64,000 bases of DNA from Kumtagia sp044326205 (GTDB lineage Bacteria > Pseudomonadota > Alphaproteobacteria > Rhizobiales > Rhizobiaceae): positions 133,878 through 197,877 of the forward strand of contig NZ_JBIRCY010000002.1 of the NCBI RefSeq assembly GCF_044326205.1, given 5' to 3'. A program made the position numbers and the translations under genes. How positions within the stretch are numbered: position 1 is the first letter of the stretch; every line of letters starts with the position of its first letter. The notes under the pieces are model-generated. The model had not been told where the DNA came from, made no database searches, and saw only the letters and a list, made by a program, of their open reading frames with translations. Positions 51,340 through 60,004 of this stretch are shown here, one piece after another.

Positions 51340-52994
51340 GACCGCTCCCTCTCACTGCGACGGTCAAAAGTCCGGCCGTCGTCCGTCAGCGCGTTCGCTA
51401 CCAGGATCCGCTTCTGCACCCGACCGCTGCTGTTCATCGGCAGGCCGTCGGTCAAGCTGATGTAGCGGGGCACCTTATAGCGGGCGAGGCGCTCGTCGCA
51501 CCACGACCACAGGTCCTCCGCCGTCACGTCGCCGCTCGGCACGACGACAGCCATCACTTCCTGCAGGAAGAGCGGATCGGGCACGGGGATCACCGCCGCC
51601 TTGCCGACGCGCGGATGTGCCGCCAGCACGTCCTCGACCTGCTTGGAGGCGATGTTCTCGCCGCCGCGCCGGATCACGTCCTTGATGCGGTCGAGGAAAT
51701 AGAGCACGCCGTCGGGACCATACATGCCGAGGTCACCGGTCTTGAACCAATCGCCGTCGAATGCGGCGGCGGTCGCCTCCTGGTCCCGGAAATAGCGTGA
51801 AAGGAGCATGCGCGAGGCGAATTGGATCTCACCTTGAGCGCCTTCGCCGCGAACCTCCCTACCATCCCTGACAAGCCGCACAAAACTCGATCCCAGCGCC
51901 CAGCCCGCCACGGGCGCCCCCTTGCCCCAGTCGCGCAGCATGTTCACCGTGTCCAGCGGCATGGAGCGCGGCACGCCCGTCGACACGCCCGTCTCGGTCA
52001 TCCCCCAGACCTGGACCACGCGGAAACCGAAGCGCTGCTCTGAGCGCCGCACCACATCCGGGTCGCCGGCCGCGAGCACCCGCCGCAGCGTGTTGTCGTG
52101 TTCCTCGACACAGGGCTCCCTGCGGTCCAGCATGAGCAGGATCGTCTCGACCATGCACAGATAAGTGACGCGGAAACGCGCCATGTCGGCCCAGAAGGTC
52201 GCGGCGTCGAAGCGCGGCAGGATTACCGCATGGCCACCCGCCAGCCAGGTCGCAAGCACCGTGTTGCGGATGCCGGACTGATGGAAGAGCGGCGTGATGA
52301 CGGCGGACGTGTCGCCAGCCCCCAGCCCGAACAGGTCGACCTCGCATTCCGCTCTGTAGAGAGCGGCATCATGCGTCAGCATCACGCCCTTCGGCGCCGA
52401 CGTCGTGCCGGACGTCCAACTGATCTCCAAAACGGCGTCAGCGTCCGGAAGCGGTCCGTCATGGCGCCTGCCTTTCGTCCATTCGCCGACGCTCGGCAGT
52501 CCCGACCCGTCCCGGTCGAGCGCCGCGCGCAGCGGCCGGAACCCTACCTCCCGCAGCGCGCCATCGACGGCGGCATGATGGGCCGCATCGGCGATCACCA
52601 GATGCGGCTCCAGTTTTGCGAAGACGATGGCGAGCTCGCTTTCGCGGAACCGGGAATTGATGAGGCTGACGACCAGCCCGGCGCGGGCGCAGGCCAGATA
52701 GACCAGGCAGGTCAGCGGATGATTGTCCGCCACCACGGCAACCCGGACGTCCGTCTCCGGGCACATGGAAATCAATGCCGCCGCCAGTCTCTCGCCATGG
52801 TCGACCAGCACTTCGAATGTCCAGCTACGCCCCGCACCGCTCAGGGCCGTGGCGTCGGCGTTGCTCGCCGCATGGCGGGCAATAACTGAAAAGACGTCGC
52901 GCTTGTCTGCCGTGGCGCCAGCGCACCGAGGCGATGACGCGGCATCGGCAACGTATGCGGTCGGTTCAACTCGCAACGCGTCCAGTTGTCTCAT
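51336..52994 (-). CDS. Acyl-CoA synthetase (AMP-forming), A10 lysine replaced
   Basis: A 552-residue ligase from ATG 52994. Motifs: A3 TSGTTSAPKGVM, GMTETGVSTG at A5, the FKTGDLGMYGPDG A7 region and DRIKDVIRRGGENI. The A10 site reads SSGRVQKR: the adenylation lysine expected after SG is Arg. The family resembles crotonobetaine/long-chain and cyclohexanecarboxylate-CoA ligases. It is the first intact gene of a - operon with a two-hotdog hydratase and a peptide-type importer. Some 590 bp upstream lies the second copy of the TetR-type motif. Probable role: CoA activation of the imported acid. Confidence 0.9.
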   Translation of the reverse strand: MRQLDALRVEPTAYVADAASSPRCAGATADKRDVFSVIARHAASNADATALSGAGRSWTFEVLVDHGERLAAALISMCPETDVRVAVVADNHPLTCLVYLACARAGLVVSLINSRFRESELAIVFAKLEPHLVIADAAHHAAVDGALREVGFRPLRAALDRDGSGLPSVGEWTKGRRHDGPLPDADAVLEISWTSGTTSAPKGVMLTHDAALYRAECEVDLFGLGAGDTSAVITPLFHQSGIRNTVLATWLAGGHAVILPRFDAATFWADMARFRVTYLCMVETILLMLDRREPCVEEHDNTLRRVLAAGDPDVVRRSEQRFGFRVVQVWGMTETGVSTGVPRSMPLDTVNMLRDWGKGAPVAGWALGSSFVRLVRDGREVRGEGAQGEIQFASRMLLSRYFRDQEATAAAFDGDWFKTGDLGMYGPDGVLYFLDRIKDVIRRGGENIASKQVEDVLAAHPRVGKAAVIPVPDPLFLQEVMAVVVPSGDVTAEDLWSWCDERLARYKVPRYISLTDGLPMNSSGRVQKRILVANALTDDGRTFDRRSERERS

Positions 52995-53158
52995 TATGCG
53001 GTAGCCTTTGGCGCATGCGAGTCCGCGTGTGATCCAAAATTTTCGCTGGAAACTGTCACACCAATCGAAAAAACCGTCAACAGAGAAGGCTCCGTAGTCC
53101 ATATTGTGAGACGAATAACGTGAGACGACATTGGCTTGTTAGGCATTCCAGCCGGCCT

Positions 53159-53338
53159 CTAGTGGGAGGGGATAAAGTCGGGGTCGAGCAGGAGCGGCCG
53201 AGACCTGTCCCTCCTGCCGATCGCCCGTACCGGGCGCTCCAGATCGTCCTCGTCTCCATCGGCGATCAGACCGAACATCGTGTCGGCGCCGATGTCGCGA
53301 AGCACCGTGGCGAGCGCGAGATGGACCTTGACCGGCAT
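53159..53338 (-). pseudogene. N-terminal remnant of a ThDP-dependent enzyme
   Basis: From ATG 53338, with an unusually strong GGGAGGGG ribosome site, about 60 codons encode KVHLALATVLRDIGADTMFGLIADGDED. This is the N-terminal pyrimidine-domain start of acetolactate synthase/benzoylformate decarboxylase-like ThDP enzymes (normally about 550 residues). The frame ends at 53159, and no continuation is seen before the ligase gene. It is a truncated relic at the head of the operon, downstream of the motif at 53585. The rest of 52995-53777 holds no supported gene. Confidence 0.65.
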
Positions 53339-53584
53339 CGCCCCTCCCACAGGGTGACATGGACGCTGTTCTCGCGGATGAGATGGCTCGCCGAAGCGAA
53401 TGGCTGCCTGCCGGCGCGTGTCGAATTCCCGATCACGGCCAGCAGGGCTGGCCGTCAGGGTCCTCGATCAATCCGGTAACACAGTGCCGGCAGCGACGCC
53501 GACACAACCTCCCAACCGTGTTTGATACGCCGGCACCAGAAACGGCCGGAACCAGCAACGCCTTGCAACTAGCGTTACCGAGTG

Positions 53585-53610
53585 TTTTTCTATGTCAACC
53601 ATAAATCTTG
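53585..53610. promoter_or_regulatory. 26-bp regulatory motif, copy 2
   Basis: It begins TTTTTCTATGTCAAC and ends AAATCTTG, 24 of 26 identical to 41488-41513. On the - strand it provides TTGACA (53594-53599) facing the ThDP remnant and the ligase operon. The palindrome arms are less perfect here (TTCTA with CATAA). Confidence 0.55.
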
Positions 53611-53701
53611 AGATGGCTCCGCGATGAGGCCGACGAATCCCGGCTGACCTCCGAGGCGAGACGGCGGCATCAACGACACGCCGCGCTCACCGAATAAGCT
53701 C

Positions 53702-53738
53702 TTGCTTCATGCTGACATACTCATTATACCAGTGTCAG
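53702..53738 (+). promoter_or_regulatory. Promoter and GntR operator of the D-apiose operon
   Basis: TTGCTT (53702-53707) and TATACC (53725-53730) are 17 bp apart. Overlapping the -10 is ATACTCATTATACCAGT (53717-53733), identical to 60837-60853. Outer arms CTGACA (53712-53717) and TGTCAG (53733-53738) form a larger palindrome. In the reverse sense TGGTATAATGA fits the TNGTNNNACNA form of GntR/FCD operators except at one position. Confidence 0.68.
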
Positions 53739-53777
53739 AATTTGCACGTTTTCCTGCACGATCTCTCGGAGCGGTTT

Positions 53778-54605
53778 ATGACAACGGTTGCGCTGTTCGG
53801 CGCCGGCGGCAAAATGGGTTACCGCCTCGCCAGCAATTTTCGCGGCTCGCCCTACATGGTGCGCCATGTAGAAGTCAGCGAGGCCGGCCGCGAGCGGCTG
53901 AAGTCCGGTCTCGGCCTGGACACCGTATCCGTCGAGGAGGCGCTTCGCGGGGCGGATGTCGTCGTGCTCGCAGTGCCGGATACCCATATCGGCAAGGTCG
54001 CCGCGGGCATCCAGGACCAACTCGTGCCGGGCACCATAGTGATCGTGCTCGACGCCGCCGCGCCCGCCGCCGGCCACCTGCCGAAGCGTCCCGACCTTAC
54101 CTACTTCATCACCCACCCGTGCCATCCGCCGCTGTTCAACGACGAGACGGAGATGGATGCCAAGAAGGACTATTTCGGCGGCGTGAAGGCCAAGCAGCAC
54201 ATCGTCAGCGCGCTGATGCAAGGGCCGGAAGCCGACTACACCAAGGGCGAGGCGATCGCCAAAACGATCTGGGCGCCGGTCATGCGCTCGCACCGCGTCA
54301 CCGTCGAGCAGCTCGCCATGCTGGAGCCGGCGCTGGCCGAGACCATGTGCGCTTCGCTGCTCGAGGTCATGCGCGAGGGTGTCGACGAGGTGGTCAAGCG
54401 CGGCGTCGACCGGCAGGCGGCGCTCGATTTCCTGCTCGGCCACATCAACGTGCTCGCCTCCGTCATCTTCGGAGAGCGGGAAGGCGCTTTTTCCGACGCC
54501 TGCAACAAGGCCATCGAATTCGGCAAACCTGTCCTGATGCGCGACGACTGGAAGAAGATCTTCGAGCCCCAGGAGATCGCCGAAAGCATCCGGCGCATCA
54601 CCTGA
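53778..54605 (+). CDS. apnO: D-apionate oxidoisomerase (ApnO)-like dehydrogenase
   Basis: A 275-residue protein from ATG 53778 (GGAG upstream; an in-frame ATG at 53709 lies inside the operator). It has an N-terminal dinucleotide fold (ALFGAGGKMGYR) and a C-terminal 6-phosphogluconate dehydrogenase-like helical domain, with THPCHPPLF between them. This fits ApnO, an oxidoisomerase that converts D-apionate to 3-oxo-isoapionate with hydroxymethyl migration. Assignment rests on the fold and on companions: ApsD-like, OiaK-like and RuBisCO-like genes. First gene of the operon. Confidence 0.78.
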   Translation: MTTVALFGAGGKMGYRLASNFRGSPYMVRHVEVSEAGRERLKSGLGLDTVSVEEALRGADVVVLAVPDTHIGKVAAGIQDQLVPGTIVIVLDAAAPAAGHLPKRPDLTYFITHPCHPPLFNDETEMDAKKDYFGGVKAKQHIVSALMQGPEADYTKGEAIAKTIWAPVMRSHRVTVEQLAMLEPALAETMCASLLEVMREGVDEVVKRGVDRQAALDFLLGHINVLASVIFGEREGAFSDACNKAIEFGKPVLMRDDWKKIFEPQEIAESIRRIT

Positions 54606-54667
54606 TCGCCGGCAAGACTGCCCTCATACAATCAAACGGACCAATTTTTTCAACGGGAGGACTCCAT

Positions 54668-55609
54668 ATGAAACTCAATCGCAGACTGACGCTTGCCGCA
54701 TTCGCCGGCATACTTGCAATGGGCGTCGCGGCTCCGGCCTACGCCGCCGACCTCATCGCCATCATCACGCCGTCGCACGACAACCCGTTCTTCAAGGCGG
54801 AAGCAGTCGGCGCGGAAGCCAAGGCCAAGGAGCTCGGCTACGAGACGCTGGTTCTCGTGCATGACGACGACGCCAACAAGCAGTCCGAACTGATCGATAC
54901 GGCGATCGGCCGCGGCGCCAAGGCGATCATCCTCGACAATGCCGGCGCCGACGCCACCGTCGCCGCGGTGCAGAAGGCCAAGGACGCCGGCATCCCCTCC
55001 TTCCTGATCGATCGCGAGATCAACGCCACCGGCGTCGCAGCCGCGCAGATCGTCTCGAACAACTACCAGGGCGCCCAGCTCGGCGCGCAGGAGTTCGTCA
55101 AGCTGATGGGCGAGAAGGGCAACTATGTCGAGCTGGTCGGTAAGGAGTCCGACACCAACGCCGGCATCCGCTCCAAGGGTTATCATGACGTGATCGACGA
55201 ATATCCGGACCTCAAGATGGTCGCCCAGCAGTCGGCCAACTGGAGCCAGACCGAAGCCTTCTCCAAGATGGAATCGATCCTCCAGGCCAACCCGGACATC
55301 AAGGGTGTCATCTCCGGCAACGACACCATGGCGATGGGCGCGTGGGCGGCACTGGAAGCGGCCGGCCGCAAGGACGTGATCGTCGTCGGCTTCGACGGCT
55401 CCAACGACGTCCGCGACTCGATCAAGGCGGGCGGCATCAAGGCGACCGTGCTGCAGCCGGCCTACGCGCAGGCGCAGATGGCGGTCGAGCAGGCCGATGC
55501 CTGGATCAAGACGGGCAAGGGTCCAGCCGAAGAGAAGCAGTTGATGGACTGCGTGCTGGTCAACGGCGACAATGCCGCCAAGCTCGAGACGTTCGCGCTG
55601 ACCAATTGA
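54668..55609 (+). CDS. Sugar ABC transporter substrate-binding protein, probably D-apiose binding
   Basis: A 313-residue ribose-type binding protein from ATG 54668 (GGGAGGA upstream). Signal peptide MKLNRRLTLAAFAG, cleavage near AYA-AD. Ligand-region segments IITPSHDNPFFKAE, FLIDREINA, SGNDTMAMGAW and VGFDGSND are canonical for pentose/hexose binders. The surrounding genes fit the reported D-apiose pathways, whose binding proteins are of this type. A strong hairpin follows. Confidence 0.9.
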   Translation: MKLNRRLTLAAFAGILAMGVAAPAYAADLIAIITPSHDNPFFKAEAVGAEAKAKELGYETLVLVHDDDANKQSELIDTAIGRGAKAIILDNAGADATVAAVQKAKDAGIPSFLIDREINATGVAAAQIVSNNYQGAQLGAQEFVKLMGEKGNYVELVGKESDTNAGIRSKGYHDVIDEYPDLKMVAQQSANWSQTEAFSKMESILQANPDIKGVISGNDTMAMGAWAALEAAGRKDVIVVGFDGSNDVRDSIKAGGIKATVLQPAYAQAQMAVEQADAWIKTGKGPAEEKQLMDCVLVNGDNAAKLETFALTN

Positions 55610-55645
55610 GGCGCGTGCGACTCGCATCACGCCCGTATTGCGACC

Positions 55646-55671
55646 TGCGAGGGACGGCTTCGTCCCTCGCA
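55646..55671 (+). terminator. Perfect 11-bp hairpin after binding-protein gene
   Basis: TGCGAGGGACG (55646-55656) pairs with CGTCCCTCGCA (55661-55671) around a GCTT loop; the following bases are TCCATTTCG, so there is no real T run. It is best read as an operon attenuator or mRNA stabiliser that favours binding-protein expression. Confidence 0.65.
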
Positions 55672-55694
55672 TCCATTTCGAGTAGTCGAAAGCC

Positions 55695-56342
55695 ATGTTT
55701 GACAGGTTCTCCTGGCCGATCCTTGCGGCGCTGACGGTTTTTTGCCTGGCCGGCTGCAAGATCCTGCCGACGCCGACCGAGGAAGATCGCGCGGCCGCGG
55801 CCAACACCTTCAATCCGGACAAGATGGTCGAGGACATCTGGGCTTCGAAGGTCATCCCCTATCTCAACGAGAAGGCGGGTCACTTCGCCGAGGTGAATGC
55901 GCTGGCGAAATCCGACGCCAAGGCCGCCGGCGACAAATACGGCAATCCCAAGAAACAGGCCAACTCGCCCTGGACCTATGCGGCGCGCGCCGAAGGCAAG
56001 ATCGTCGCGTCGAATACGCAGTCGCGGGCGGGCTCGATCGACGTGGATGTCGACGGTGACGGCAAGGCCGACCTGCGCGCCCAGATCGGGCCGGCGCTGC
56101 GCGGCACCGCGCTGCGCGACGTGCTCGACTTCGTGAACTTCAACGAATTCACCAACCAGATCGACTTCGCCCAATACGGCAAGGCGTTCAACACCTATTC
56201 CGACAAAACGGTCCTGTCGAAGCTGCCGCGCGAAGCACTTGACGGCCGCACCGCCAAGCTGCTCGGCGCCTATGTGCCCGCAAGCGGCAACGACCTGCCG
56301 CTGCTGACGCCGACCGAAGCCGAAATCGGGCCGGCGCCATGA
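55695..56342 (+). CDS. DUF2291 lipoprotein of sugar ABC operon
   Basis: A 215-residue protein with a lipoprotein signal: hydrophobic WPILAALTVFCLAGC with lipobox LAGC near residue 19, then KILPTPTEEDRAA. The rest is the DUF2291 domain, which is found almost only in sugar ABC transporter operons next to the ATPase. Its function is unknown; a role as an accessory envelope protein of the importer is an inference from context. Its stop overlaps the ATPase start by 4 bp. Confidence 0.88.
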   Translation: MFDRFSWPILAALTVFCLAGCKILPTPTEEDRAAAANTFNPDKMVEDIWASKVIPYLNEKAGHFAEVNALAKSDAKAAGDKYGNPKKQANSPWTYAARAEGKIVASNTQSRAGSIDVDVDGDGKADLRAQIGPALRGTALRDVLDFVNFNEFTNQIDFAQYGKAFNTYSDKTVLSKLPREALDGRTAKLLGAYVPASGNDLPLLTPTEAEIGPAP

Positions 56343-57892
56343 CCGGGCCCGCCGACAATGTGATCCTCAGGCTGGAAGACGTCTCAAAGGTCTATTCCGG
56401 CACGATTGCGCTGAAGAACGCCAGCTTCGACGTACGGCGCGGCGCGGTGAACGTGCTCGTCGGCGAGAACGGCGCCGGCAAGTCGACCATGATGAAGATC
56501 ATCGCCGGCGTCGAGAAACCGACCAGCGGACGCATCCTGCTCGACGGCCAGCAGGTGTCGTTTGCCTCGTCCGGCGACGCGGTGGCGCGCGGCATCGGCA
56601 TGGTGTTCCAGGAACTCAACCTGTTCGGCAATCTCTCCGTCGCCGAGAACATCTTCGCCACCCGCGAGGTGACCAACCGGCTGGGCAAGATCGACCACGC
56701 CGAGCAGCAGCGCAAGGCGGGCGCGTTCCTCGACCGGCTGCAGGCGGGCATCCGGCCCGACATGATGGTCGAGGACCTGATGATCGGCCAGCAGCAGCTG
56801 GTCGAGATCGCCAAGGCCGTGTCGCTCGACGCCCGCGTGCTGATCATGGACGAGCCGACCTCCGCGCTGAGCGCGGCCGAGGTGGAGATCCTGTTCAAGG
56901 TGATCGCCGATTTGAAGGCTGAGGGCGTGGCCATCGTCTACATCTCGCATCGCCTGGAGGAACTGATCCGCATCGGCGACTACATCACGGTGCTGCGCGA
57001 CGGCCGCATCACCGGGCAGGAAGAGATGAGGAACGTCGACACGCAGTGGATCGTGCGTCAGATGATCGGCTCCGACGCCAAGGATTTCGCCAAGGCGGAC
57101 GACCACAAGCCCGGCGCCGAAGTGTTCCGCGCCGAGGAGATCAGCCTGCCGCGGGCGACCGGTGGGCTGGCGGTCGATCACGTCTCGCTGTCGGTGAGGG
57201 CCGGCGAGATTCTCGGCATATACGGGCTGATGGGCGCGGGCCGCAGCGAGTTGTTCGACTGCATCATGGGCAGGCACGCCCATTCGACGGGAAAAATCTA
57301 TCTCGACGGCCAGCAGGTTCGCGAGCGCGACACGACGGGACGCATCCGCCGCGGACTGGCGCTGATCCCGGAGGACCGGCAACGCGAGGGCCTCGTCACC
57401 ATCCTGTCGGTGGCGAGCAATCTCACAATGTCGAGCCTGAAAAAATTCGCGCGGCTCTTCCACATTGACGGCAAGGCGGAGCGCGAGGCGGTGCGGGGCA
57501 TGGTGCGCGAACTGTCGATCAAGGTCGCCGACCCGGACAACGAGGTGTCGTCGCTGTCCGGCGGCAACCAGCAGAAGGTGGTGATCGGCAAGGCGCTGCT
57601 GACCGGCCCGAAGGTGCTTTTGATGGACGAGCCCAGCCGCGGCATCGACGTCGGCGCCAAGGCCGACGTGTTCCGCACGATGCGGAAACTGTCGCGCGAG
57701 GGGCTTGGCATCCTGTTCGCCACCTCCGACCTCGACGAGGTGATGGCGCTGTCGGATCGCATCGCGGTGATGAGCAACGGAAAACTGACCGGCATGTTCG
57801 ACCGCGCGGAGGCGACGGAGGCGGCGATCGTGGCCGCGTCCGCGCTGGGCCACGGGCCGTCGGGAAAATCGGAGAAGAAAACCCATGTCTGA
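56339..57892 (+). CDS. Sugar ABC transporter ATPase, double-domain
   Basis: A 517-residue tandem ATPase. N-half: Walker A GENGAGKST, signature-like LMIGQQQLVEIA, Walker B LIMDEPTSAL. C-half: degenerate Walker A GLMGAGRSE, signature LSGGNQQKVV, Walker B LLMDEPSRGID. The DUF2291 gene overlaps its start and the permease its end (8 bp). Powers the probable D-apiose importer. Confidence 0.92.
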   Translation: MTGPADNVILRLEDVSKVYSGTIALKNASFDVRRGAVNVLVGENGAGKSTMMKIIAGVEKPTSGRILLDGQQVSFASSGDAVARGIGMVFQELNLFGNLSVAENIFATREVTNRLGKIDHAEQQRKAGAFLDRLQAGIRPDMMVEDLMIGQQQLVEIAKAVSLDARVLIMDEPTSALSAAEVEILFKVIADLKAEGVAIVYISHRLEELIRIGDYITVLRDGRITGQEEMRNVDTQWIVRQMIGSDAKDFAKADDHKPGAEVFRAEEISLPRATGGLAVDHVSLSVRAGEILGIYGLMGAGRSELFDCIMGRHAHSTGKIYLDGQQVRERDTTGRIRRGLALIPEDRQREGLVTILSVASNLTMSSLKKFARLFHIDGKAEREAVRGMVRELSIKVADPDNEVSSLSGGNQQKVVIGKALLTGPKVLLMDEPSRGIDVGAKADVFRTMRKLSREGLGILFATSDLDEVMALSDRIAVMSNGKLTGMFDRAEATEAAIVAASALGHGPSGKSEKKTHV

Positions 57893-58949
57893 CGCGGCAG
57901 CACGCGCGGGAGCCGGCGCGCCGGGCAGCGGCTCGATCCTGCTGACGCTGATGAAAGCGCGCACCTTCATCGCGCTGATCGCGGTCATCCTGTTCTTCTC
58001 GCTGGCGGTTCCGAGCTTCCTGTCGACCGCCAACCTGATCCTCATGTCGAAGCACGTGGCGTTGAACGCGTTCCTCGCCATGGGCATGACCTTCGTCATC
58101 ATCACCGGCGGCATCGACCTGTCGGTCGGCTCGATCGTCGGCCTTTGCGCGATGGTGGCGGGTTTCCTGGTGCTGAACGGCATCGATCTGCAGATCGGCT
58201 ATACCGTTTATTTCAACGTGCTCGAGATCATCCTGATCACGCTACTCGTCGGCATCCTGATCGGCGCGATCAACGGATTGCTGATAACCAAACTCAACGT
58301 GGCGCCTTTCATCGCCACGCTTGGCACTCTGTATGTAGCGCGCGGTGCGGCACTGCTGTCCTCGGACGGGCGCACCTTCCCGAATCTCATTGGCAATCCG
58401 GACCTCGGCAATACCGGCTACGGTTATCTCGGCGCGGGCCGCATCCTCGGCCTGCCCGTGTCGGTGTGGCTGCTGATCGTGGTGGCGCTGGGCGCTGCCT
58501 ATCTCGCCAAATACACGCCGCTCGGCCGCCACATCTACGCTGTCGGCGGCAACGAGCGCGCGGCGCGCATTTCAGGCGTACGCGTCAACATGGTCAAGAT
58601 GTTCGTCTATATGTTCTCCGGCTTTTGCGCGGGCATCGTCGGGCTGATCATCTCGTCCGAACTGATGGCCTCGCACCCTGCGACCGGCGAGACCTTCGAA
58701 CTGAACGCCATCGCGGCGGCGGTGCTGGGCGGCACGTCGATGTCGGGCGGACGCGGCGCGATCGGCGGCACCATCGTCGGCGCCTTCGTCATCGGCATAT
58801 TGTCCGACGGGCTCGTTATGATGGGCGTCAGTTCGTTCTGGCAGATGGTCATCAAGGGTCTGGTGATCATCGTCGCGGTCGTGGTCGACCAGGCGCAACG
58901 CAAGCTGCAGCAGCGCGTGACGCTGATGCAGATGGCCAAGGCTGGCTGA
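57885..58949 (+). CDS. Sugar ABC transporter permease
   Basis: A 354-residue RbsC-type permease. The N-terminal cytoplasmic stretch is rich in Ala/Gly/Ser, about ten spans follow, with the loop GGIDLSVGSIVG, the VGGNERAARISG segment and GGTSMSGGRGA near the C-terminus. It overlaps the ATPase stop by 8 bp. The oxidoreductase starts 3 bp after its stop. Confidence 0.92.
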   Translation: MSDAAARAGAGAPGSGSILLTLMKARTFIALIAVILFFSLAVPSFLSTANLILMSKHVALNAFLAMGMTFVIITGGIDLSVGSIVGLCAMVAGFLVLNGIDLQIGYTVYFNVLEIILITLLVGILIGAINGLLITKLNVAPFIATLGTLYVARGAALLSSDGRTFPNLIGNPDLGNTGYGYLGAGRILGLPVSVWLLIVVALGAAYLAKYTPLGRHIYAVGGNERAARISGVRVNMVKMFVYMFSGFCAGIVGLIISSELMASHPATGETFELNAIAAAVLGGTSMSGGRGAIGGTIVGAFVIGILSDGLVMMGVSSFWQMVIKGLVIIVAVVVDQAQRKLQQRVTLMQMAKAG

Positions 58950-58951
58950 TC

Positions 58952-59986
58952 GTGGCTGCGCTTCGGGGCGGGCTGATCGGCTGCGGCTTCTTCGCGGTCA
59001 ACCAGATGTTTGGCTGGCGCGACGCCGAGGGAGCGTCGATCGCCGCCATCTGCGACCGCGATCCGGAACGGCTGAAAATCGTCGGCGACCAGTTCGGCAT
59101 GGAGCGGCGATATCAGGATGCCGCCGAGATGCTGGAGAAGGGAAATCTCGACTTCGTCGACATCGCGACGACGGTCGGCAGCCACCGCGCGCTGGTGGAA
59201 CTGGCGGCCGCGCACAGGCTGCCGGTGATCTGCCAAAAACCGTTCGCGCCGACGCTCGATGACGCCAAGGCGATGGTGGCGGCATGCAAGGCGGCCGGCG
59301 TGCCGCTGATGATCCACGAGAACTTTCGCTGGCAGTCCCCGATCCAGGCGGTGAAGCGGGTGCTTGAGAGCGGCGAGATCGGAAAACCGTTCTTCGGTCG
59401 CATCTCGTTCCGCTCCGGTTTCGACGTGTTTTCCGGCCAGCCCTATCTGGCGACCGGAAAACGCTTCATCGTCGAAGATCTCGGCATCCACATCCTGGAC
59501 ATTGCGCGGTTCCTGTTCGGCGACGTGGCGACGCTGACTGCACGCACCGCCCGGATCAACCCGAACATAGCCGGCGAGGATGTGGCGAGCGCGCTGCTTG
59601 ACCACGAATCCGGCGCCACCTCGGTGGTCGACTGCAGCTATGCGACGAAACTGGAGGTCGAGCCTTTCCCGGAAACGCTGGTCGAGATCGACGGGACCGA
59701 CGGCACGATCCGGCTCGCTCAGGGCTACCAGCTTACCGTCACCGGCCGGAGTGGTACGTCGAAGACCGACGCTTCACCGCCGCTTCTCGATTGGGCATCG
59801 CGGCCCTGGCACAACATTCAGGAGAGCGTTGCAGCGATCCAGCAGCACTGGGCCGACTGCCTGCACAGCGGGCGCGAGCCCGACACATCCGGCGCCGACA
59901 ATCTCAAAACCTTCGCCCTGGTCGAGGCCGCGTATCAGGGCGCTTCGACCCGGCAGCCGGTGGATATACACGCCCTTTTGGCATGA
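58952..59986 (+). CDS. apsD: Gfo/Idh/MocA-family dehydrogenase, D-apiose dehydrogenase (ApsD)-like
   Basis: A 344-residue enzyme from GTG 58952 (VAALRGGLIG), the only start that keeps the Rossmann fold (LIGCGFFA) intact. The cofactor/active-site motif is CQKPFAP with Lys96-Pro97; Gln replaces the usual Glu of EKP. The catalytic segment FIVEDLGIHILD supplies the Asp/His pair. This pattern and the location match ApsD, which oxidises D-apiose to D-apionolactone. A generic aldose dehydrogenase is the alternative. Confidence 0.82.
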   Translation: MAALRGGLIGCGFFAVNQMFGWRDAEGASIAAICDRDPERLKIVGDQFGMERRYQDAAEMLEKGNLDFVDIATTVGSHRALVELAAAHRLPVICQKPFAPTLDDAKAMVAACKAAGVPLMIHENFRWQSPIQAVKRVLESGEIGKPFFGRISFRSGFDVFSGQPYLATGKRFIVEDLGIHILDIARFLFGDVATLTARTARINPNIAGEDVASALLDHESGATSVVDCSYATKLEVEPFPETLVEIDGTDGTIRLAQGYQLTVTGRSGTSKTDASPPLLDWASRPWHNIQESVAAIQQHWADCLHSGREPDTSGADNLKTFALVEAAYQGASTRQPVDIHALLA

Positions 59987-60004
59987 GCCGAAAGCCAACC
60001 GCGA

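Noticed and set aside
53702..55609. 635-codon frame as one gene
   Set aside because: Its first half is off-frame to the ApnO gene; the binding protein begins at ATG 54668 with a signal peptide.
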